From Candidatus Saccharimonadales bacterium (GTDB lineage: Bacteria > Patescibacteriota > Saccharimonadia > Saccharimonadales > Saccharimonadaceae), in the NCBI GenBank assembly GCA_030146045.1, contig JASLDG010000007.1:1-11808 (forward strand): a DNA stretch of 11,808 bases, read 5' to 3'. The notes under the pieces are model-generated. The model was not told the DNA's origin, searched no databases, and saw only the letters and a list, made by a program, of their open reading frames with translations. Positions 7,278-11,808 of this stretch are shown piece after piece (the stretch's first letter is position 1; each line of letters starts with the position of its first letter). A program made the position numbers and the translations under genes.

Positions 7278-10271
7278 ATGAGGAATACACCAGGCAGTAC
7301 CCTACCAACGCCTGAACGAGATGGCCAGCACACTACTGGTGGCCGTAGTTTGAATACGCAGAACCCAATACAGTCCTACTATGACAGCAAACTTGCCGAG
7401 ATGGAGAAGAACTTCGGTGATACCGCAAGTACCCATCAGGAAGATCAGAACGCAGCACGAGCGCGTGATGTATTAAACCCAAGCGCTGCCGTGCGCGACA
7501 AAGAACAGCAGGGAAGTAGCACAGCAGCCGCGTCTCCACACCCTACTGCAACAAGGCGACGACGCGGTATTAAGATGGGTATAAAAGGAAAATCTTCCAT
7601 CATTGCCGCAGCCTTGACGATCCTTGGCGGTGGAAGTTTTTTGACCGTATTTCTTTCACCAAGCATGATCATCGTGCAAATGAAGGAAGTGCTAACACAC
7701 GACCTAAATGACCAATTGAAAGCGATGACTGATCGCGAAAAAGTGCTTTTACGCGCCAAACTTAAAACAGTCACCAAAGGCTCGTGTGGTACCGTAAAGA
7801 TTGCCTGCCGCTTTTCAACCATGACCGATAAACAGGTTGAGAAACTCAAAAAAGCCGGTATTGAAGTCGATCGTGATATAAGTAAAGGGTTTGGCGGTAA
7901 ACGCGGCCAAGTTACCGAAATGCGCTTTACCGATCCTGATACAGGCAAGATTGCCAAGATTGCGACAGCAGCCGACCTGACAAGCCACAGTATGAATAAT
8001 GTTGCGTTTCGTGCCGCTATGCTACGTGGATTTAATCCTACGTTCGCCGGTGTTAGCGACAAAGTTGCCAATAAAGTGCTCCGTGCCGCTAAAGCCACTA
8101 AAAAGCCTCAGATCACCGGCAAAGATGAAGAGGAGCGCAAGAAAAATCTCAATAGTGCTGTTGCAAATGGCGTAGAGGGTTCGACTAATACCTTGCGACC
8201 GGTACTCGATAAAGATGGCAAACCAACCGGAGAGTATCTGGACGATGAAGGTCATAAACTTAGCGCCGAGGAGGCGGAGAAGATACGAGGTTCGGCAGTC
8301 GACACCGAGAAGATCGGACCGAGTAAGTCTGTTTTTGGGCGCTTCGGTGGTGCAGTAGGTAAGGGGCTGAGCGTAACTGGTGTCGCCGATAACGCCTGCG
8401 CTATCTATAACGGTATGCGTGGTATTGCCGCCACTGCCAAAACCGTTAAAAAAGCCCAGGCTATCCGCTTTGCTATGGGTGCCGTGCTCGCCGTAGCCGA
8501 CAAAACGAAAGCAGGTGATGGTGACGCTGGCGAAAATGAAACTGCCGGCAATCTAGCAACCCATGCCGATATGCGCGAAAAGGTTGTCGATGAGTCCAAG
8601 GCTGACGAAGCAGGAAGTGCCGACAACCCACCAATGATCGATAACCCTGATTATGGCAAATCAGCATTTGATAGCCCCGGTATGAAAGCGGCACTCCACG
8701 GCGACATATCGGTACTTGATTCGCGCGCAGCACGATTTGCGCTCGGATGGGGACTTGTCGGTACGCTCGATAAAGCCAACCAGTTGATCGCCAAAGCAAT
8801 TGCCGGACCCAACGCCACGCCAAAAACTATCTCCAAAGCTTGTCGCACCGTCCAAAACCCATTCGTACGGGTTGGTGGTCTGGCACTCGGTATTATCGTC
8901 GGCGCGGGTACGTTTGGACTTGCAACGGCTGCTGGCATTGCTGGCTCCCTCTTAATTAGCGCTCTTGGACCGTATGTAATGGCACAAGCAGCCGAAGGTC
9001 TGGCGGGCAAGACCTTCCAAGACCTCGAAGGTATGGATTTTGGTGACGGCGCATTTGTTGGTACGTCGGCTTACCTAGGTGATGTCGCCCAGCAAAGTGG
9101 TATGAAGCCACTCAGTAGTGAAGAGGCAGCTGATTACACGGCTAAAAACAAAGAGGTTTACGCTCAACTTTCTGACAACGAGCGATATTTGGCTCGCACC
9201 ACACCATTTGATATTTCGAACCAATTCTCGTTCGCCGGCTCGCTGGTGCGTACACTCGCTAGTACCGCACGTACCAATTCACAAACAATCGCCACGAGCG
9301 CCTTTTCATTCATGCGCATTATTCCAGTAGGCCTATTGAGCTCCATACCACAAGCTCGCGCTGCCGATTCAATACAACGCTTTAGTCAATGCTCTGACCC
9401 AATGTATAAAGAGGTTGGTATTGGTGCCGACCTATTCTGCAACGTGCGTTACGGCCTGAGCGACGAGGAGCTTGCCATGGATCCGGTGGAAAACGCGCAG
9501 TGGATGGCTACGACCGGCAACATCGACCCTGAAAGTGAAACGGGCGACGAAAAAGATAATGGGCAAAAATGGAACTACGTAAAATTCCTCAAAGAATGCG
9601 CGCACCGTACAACGGGCTGGGGTGAAGACCAAGATGAAAACGAAGGCGATGGCGGCAACTGTCGCAGCGACGAAAACGAAGCTGCTAACAAACACTTCCG
9701 TGTTTACACTATGGATCGACGCGTTGGTGATATCCAAGATGAAGAAAAAGACGAAGAGCTCCCTGGCACTACTGGTGTCGGAGGCGGACAAACTGGCGCT
9801 GTATCGACCGACGGCTGGGCATATCCAACATTACCGAGCGTTGCTATTAATAGCGGCTATAAAACCAGCGAACGACCCGACCATCGTGGTGTCGACATGG
9901 CTGCTGCACTTGGCACGCCAATTTTTGCCGCACGCGACGGCAGGGTAGTTGCCGCAGGACCGGCCGATGGATTCGGCAACTGGATTGTAGTGGAAAGCCA
10001 GGTTGACGGCAAAACAGTTAGTACCGTATACGGCCATATGAGTCGCGATGGTGTTCTGGTACGCCAAGGTGACACCGTTAAAGCCGGACAACAAATTGGT
10101 AAAATCGGTAGCGAAGGACAGAGTAGTGGTCCGCATCTGCACTTTGAAATATGGGAAGGATCGCGCATGAACATCGACTGCGGCCGCAGTCGAAGCGACT
10201 GTACAATCAATCCGCAACCAATCCTTGATAAAGCTAAGCAAGCCACGCGCGCACGAGAGGTACAGGTATGA
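7278..10271 (+). CDS. A2: polytopic membrane protein with C-terminal M23 peptidase, paralogue of A1
   Basis: This 997-residue protein repeats the A1 plan. About 95 polar residues and an RRRRGIKMG basic patch lead to a membrane helix at about 106-130. A CX6C pair (C170, C177) matches A1 C177/C184. Hydrophobic segments follow near 355-412, 530-573 (Gly/Ala-rich) and 668-695. The last domain (about 850-975) is M23 peptidase with H869-x3-D873, H920 and H953-x-H955, so it looks catalytically complete. The landmark TPFDISNQFSFAG matches TPFDPYNQYSFAG in A1, and the homology covers most of the protein, not just the peptidase. It is probably an inner-membrane T4SS channel or anchor component that opens peptidoglycan locally; the VirB6-like label is inference. 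It has its own upstream promoter but no Shine-Dalgarno, and ends in an ATGA overlap with B2. Confidence 0.86.
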   Translation: MRNTPGSTLPTPERDGQHTTGGRSLNTQNPIQSYYDSKLAEMEKNFGDTASTHQEDQNAARARDVLNPSAAVRDKEQQGSSTAAASPHPTATRRRRGIKMGIKGKSSIIAAALTILGGGSFLTVFLSPSMIIVQMKEVLTHDLNDQLKAMTDREKVLLRAKLKTVTKGSCGTVKIACRFSTMTDKQVEKLKKAGIEVDRDISKGFGGKRGQVTEMRFTDPDTGKIAKIATAADLTSHSMNNVAFRAAMLRGFNPTFAGVSDKVANKVLRAAKATKKPQITGKDEEERKKNLNSAVANGVEGSTNTLRPVLDKDGKPTGEYLDDEGHKLSAEEAEKIRGSAVDTEKIGPSKSVFGRFGGAVGKGLSVTGVADNACAIYNGMRGIAATAKTVKKAQAIRFAMGAVLAVADKTKAGDGDAGENETAGNLATHADMREKVVDESKADEAGSADNPPMIDNPDYGKSAFDSPGMKAALHGDISVLDSRAARFALGWGLVGTLDKANQLIAKAIAGPNATPKTISKACRTVQNPFVRVGGLALGIIVGAGTFGLATAAGIAGSLLISALGPYVMAQAAEGLAGKTFQDLEGMDFGDGAFVGTSAYLGDVAQQSGMKPLSSEEAADYTAKNKEVYAQLSDNERYLARTTPFDISNQFSFAGSLVRTLASTARTNSQTIATSAFSFMRIIPVGLLSSIPQARAADSIQRFSQCSDPMYKEVGIGADLFCNVRYGLSDEELAMDPVENAQWMATTGNIDPESETGDEKDNGQKWNYVKFLKECAHRTTGWGEDQDENEGDGGNCRSDENEAANKHFRVYTMDRRVGDIQDEEKDEELPGTTGVGGGQTGAVSTDGWAYPTLPSVAINSGYKTSERPDHRGVDMAAALGTPIFAARDGRVVAAGPADGFGNWIVVESQVDGKTVSTVYGHMSRDGVLVRQGDTVKAGQQIGKIGSEGQSSGPHLHFEIWEGSRMNIDCGRSRSDCTINPQPILDKAKQATRAREVQV
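10257..10260 (+). promoter_or_regulatory. Shine-Dalgarno of B2 inside the end of A2
   Basis: GAGG (within GAGAGG, 10255-10260) lies 7 bases before ATG 10268, inside the last A2 codons. It supports this start and coupled translation through the ATGA overlap. It is the best ribosome-binding site in the window. Confidence 0.55.
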
Positions 10272-11494
10272 TACGCCGTATTATTGCCGGGCTTTTAGTA
10301 GGGGTACTTGTAGCGAACATAGTAGTCGATACCGCTCGTGCCGCGCAAAGCTACGACGAAGATTATTTCTCACAAAATAACATTCTGTATTACGATACAC
10401 GTTGCCTTGATAGCACAGCGAGTGGCGGTCTAATGCAGCTCGCAGGCAATGATAATACGGAAAAAATCCTCAACTTCTTTATGCGCAAAGGATTAACGCT
10501 TGCACAAGCAGCCGGTATTGTCGGCAATATGATGCAGGAATCGGGTCTGAATCCAGCGATTATTCAAGGAGGACGAACCGCCGACGACTCATATACACCG
10601 GAAAACGGTGTTGGATTCGGGCTGGTACAATGGACATTTACTGGTCGTCAAAAACCGCTTGTTGATCATATGAAGCAGATGGGGGTAGGTATCACAAACC
10701 TATCTGGTCAGCTTGAATTTGTCTGGAAAGAACTCAGTGGCAGTTACGCCCATTCGCTCCGTGCCATCAAAGCAGCAAGTAATCCGGTTGATGCCGCTAT
10801 TGCTGCGCATGGACCACCAAGCCCTGGCTACGAAGCTTCTGCAGATTCTCCCGAAAAAGTTCGGACTGTTCGCGGCGGCAATGCGCAAAAAGTCTACAAC
10901 AAATATAAAGACGCGCCGGCTATGGCAGGGAGTACTGCCACACCCGACATGACACCAACCGCCGAGGGAGAGGGTGCTGCCGAGACGGTGGCGTCAAAAA
11001 CCGCAGACGGATCATCAAGCGATGCCTGTACCAACAGCTTTAGCGGCGGGGATCTTGCCGCAACCGTCAAGGCCTATGCCTGGCCAAAATTTACCGCCGG
11101 CCGTACCGACCAGCAAGCTGCGTACACAGCCGCTATTAGTAAAGCAAAATCAGAGAACCGTTACATTGGTGGCGCTAATGGAAACGACTGCGGTGGCTTT
11201 GTAACAACACTGATATATGACAGTGGATTTGATAAATCATATAATAGTAATGCCAAGGGCGGTAATACTATCGCACAAGAGGCATGGCTACAAAAAAACT
11301 GGCAGAAGCTCAACGACAGTGACCGACAACCCGGTGATGTCGCCATTAACGCAACGCATACATATATTTATGTTGGCAAAATCGAAGGATTCGGATCCGT
11401 CACAGCCTCGGCCTCATATTCTGACCGCTCCCCAATGGCAGGCAGTGAAAGTCAAAGCGATCCATCATTTCGCTGGTATAGAAAGAAAAATTAA
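10268..11494 (+). CDS. B2: secreted lysozyme + NlpC/P60-like bifunctional wall hydrolase (CwlT/VirB1-like role)
   Basis: This 408-residue protein has a signal peptide (about 1-26, ending ARAA) and a mature N-terminus with NNILYYDTRC at 37-46, like the motif in B1. A phage-tail-lysozyme-like domain (62-214) aligns with B1 414-566 without gaps at roughly 70% identity by eye; E91 in QESGLNP is the probable catalytic residue. After a Ala/Thr/Gly-rich linker, residues about 258-408 resemble an NlpC/P60 or CHAP-type cysteine peptidase/amidase: C308 in NDCGGFV and H364 in a PGDVAIN-ATH context. A lysozyme joined to NlpC/P60 is the plan of CwlT-type proteins in Gram-positive conjugative elements such as ICEBs1 and Tn916, which open the wall for the transfer channel, so a VirB1-like role is likely. 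It overlaps A2 by 4 bases and lies 2 bases before C2. NlpC/P60 versus CHAP cannot be settled by eye. Confidence 0.85.
   Translation: MIRRIIAGLLVGVLVANIVVDTARAAQSYDEDYFSQNNILYYDTRCLDSTASGGLMQLAGNDNTEKILNFFMRKGLTLAQAAGIVGNMMQESGLNPAIIQGGRTADDSYTPENGVGFGLVQWTFTGRQKPLVDHMKQMGVGITNLSGQLEFVWKELSGSYAHSLRAIKAASNPVDAAIAAHGPPSPGYEASADSPEKVRTVRGGNAQKVYNKYKDAPAMAGSTATPDMTPTAEGEGAAETVASKTADGSSSDACTNSFSGGDLAATVKAYAWPKFTAGRTDQQAAYTAAISKAKSENRYIGGANGNDCGGFVTTLIYDSGFDKSYNSNAKGGNTIAQEAWLQKNWQKLNDSDRQPGDVAINATHTYIYVGKIEGFGSVTASASYSDRSPMAGSESQSDPSFRWYRKKN
10811..10848 (+). repeat. 38-bp identical tract, copy 2 (in the B2 lysozyme domain)
   Basis: This is the second copy of the tract at 4931-4968, identical base for base and in the same codon frame. 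It ends where the copies switch from C-A to C-T and starts after a CAC/CAT synonymous difference, so its edges are sharp. Confidence 0.9.
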
Positions 11495-11496
11495 TC

Positions 11497-11808
11497 ATGT
11501 ATTACGAGTGGGTACAAAAGTATAAAAAACAACTTGCAATCGGCAGTATTATGCTTGTCGTGCTTATTATCGTATGGGCAGGAGCAACACTTGTTTCACG
11601 GATTGGCAAACTGCCAATTACGATCAAAACAGTGCCGAGCGATGCGTACATTACACTTGGAGATCATATTGTCGGAAACGGCACGGCTTGGGTAAAACCA
11701 GGCACTTACACACTCACGGTTAGTAAAGAAGGGTTTACGACACAATCCAAGCAAATTATTGTCACCAGCCAAAAAAAGCAAAACATCAGCGCCACAGCAC
11801 TCGCCGCT
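11497..11808 (+). CDS. C2: single-pass membrane protein with PEGA-like domain (partial, runs off the window)
   Basis: An open frame of 104 codons starts at ATG 11497, two bases after the B2 stop, and continues past the window edge. A short N-terminus rich in Lys and Tyr precedes one membrane helix (about 14-34). Next is a PEGA-like beta-sandwich segment (about 40-100): ITIKTVPSDAYITLGD, then the W-V-K-PGTYTLTVSKEGF turn. PEGA domains are surface or periplasmic modules, often in wall-associated proteins. The position and N-terminal design match C1, so C2 is probably its counterpart in the second cassette; whether the unseen remainder also matches cannot be told here. The Shine-Dalgarno is weak (A/G-rich stretch near 11480-11490), and coupling to B2 is likely. 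Confidence 0.78.
   Translation, partial: MYYEWVQKYKKQLAIGSIMLVVLIIVWAGATLVSRIGKLPITIKTVPSDAYITLGDHIVGNGTAWVKPGTYTLTVSKEGFTTQSKQIIVTSQKKQNISATALAA

Noticed and set aside
7445..8098. Minus-strand open frame of 217 codons
   Set aside because: It is antisense to A2 in a region homologous to A1; no motif, promoter or ribosome site supports it.
10269..10271. UGA as a sense codon (Gracilibacteria-type code)
   Set aside because: This TGA ends A2 just after its M23 domain and overlaps the B2 start as ATGA, the usual coupling arrangement; no other frame needs TGA readthrough.
3332..11494. Prophage endolysin or tail-lysin region
   Set aside because: The lysozyme domain is of a phage-tail type, but there are no phage structural genes; the neighbours are a VirB4-like ATPase and polytopic membrane proteins, which fits a secretion locus better.

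Overview
The window reads as an all-plus-strand, densely packed bacterial gene cluster, most likely from a Candidatus Saccharibacteria (TM7) or related Patescibacteria genome. That placement is inference. It rests on the VirB4-like C-terminus at the left edge, the very large secreted or membrane-anchored murein hydrolases that follow, and the Y-x-x-C motif after their signal peptides, a style I associate with Saccharibacteria type IV secretion (T4SS) loci. Stops are TAG, TAA and TGA. One TGA lies in a classic ATGA overlap (10268-10271), so the standard bacterial code fits and the UGA-to-Gly code of Gracilibacteria/Absconditabacteria does not.

Layout. Positions 1-176 hold the last 57 codons of a VirB4/TraC-type conjugation ATPase. 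Then come two versions of the same three-gene cassette. Cassette 1 has A1 (198-3347, polytopic membrane protein with a C-terminal M23 peptidase), B1 (3332-5659, secreted GH3 + phage-type lysozyme + LAS-type metallopeptidase) and C1 (5662-7224, single-pass protein with a large beta-rich ectodomain). A 53-base gap carrying a good sigma70-like promoter follows. Cassette 2 has A2 (7278-10271, M23 membrane protein paralogous to A1), B2 (10268-11494, secreted lysozyme + NlpC/P60-like protein) and C2 (11497 to the window end, single-pass protein with a PEGA-like ectodomain, cut by the window). Within each cassette the genes overlap or are 2 bases apart, which suggests translational coupling. I see no RNA genes, CRISPR, insertion sequences or convincing minus-strand genes.

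How the genes may work together. The membrane-anchored M23 proteins resemble polytopic T4SS channel components (VirB6/TrbL-like by context only) carrying a peptidase on the outside. The B proteins take the place of the VirB1/CwlT lytic factor. The C proteins may be anchored surface or scaffold parts. Together the locus encodes five kinds of wall-hydrolase domain (M23, lysozyme, GH3 hexosaminidase, LAS metallopeptidase, NlpC/P60), able in principle to cut both the glycan strands and the peptide stems or crosslinks. The most interesting hypothesis is a duplicated, diversified T4SS-linked wall-penetration module, which would suit an epibiont that must pass DNA or protein through its own wall and a host's wall.
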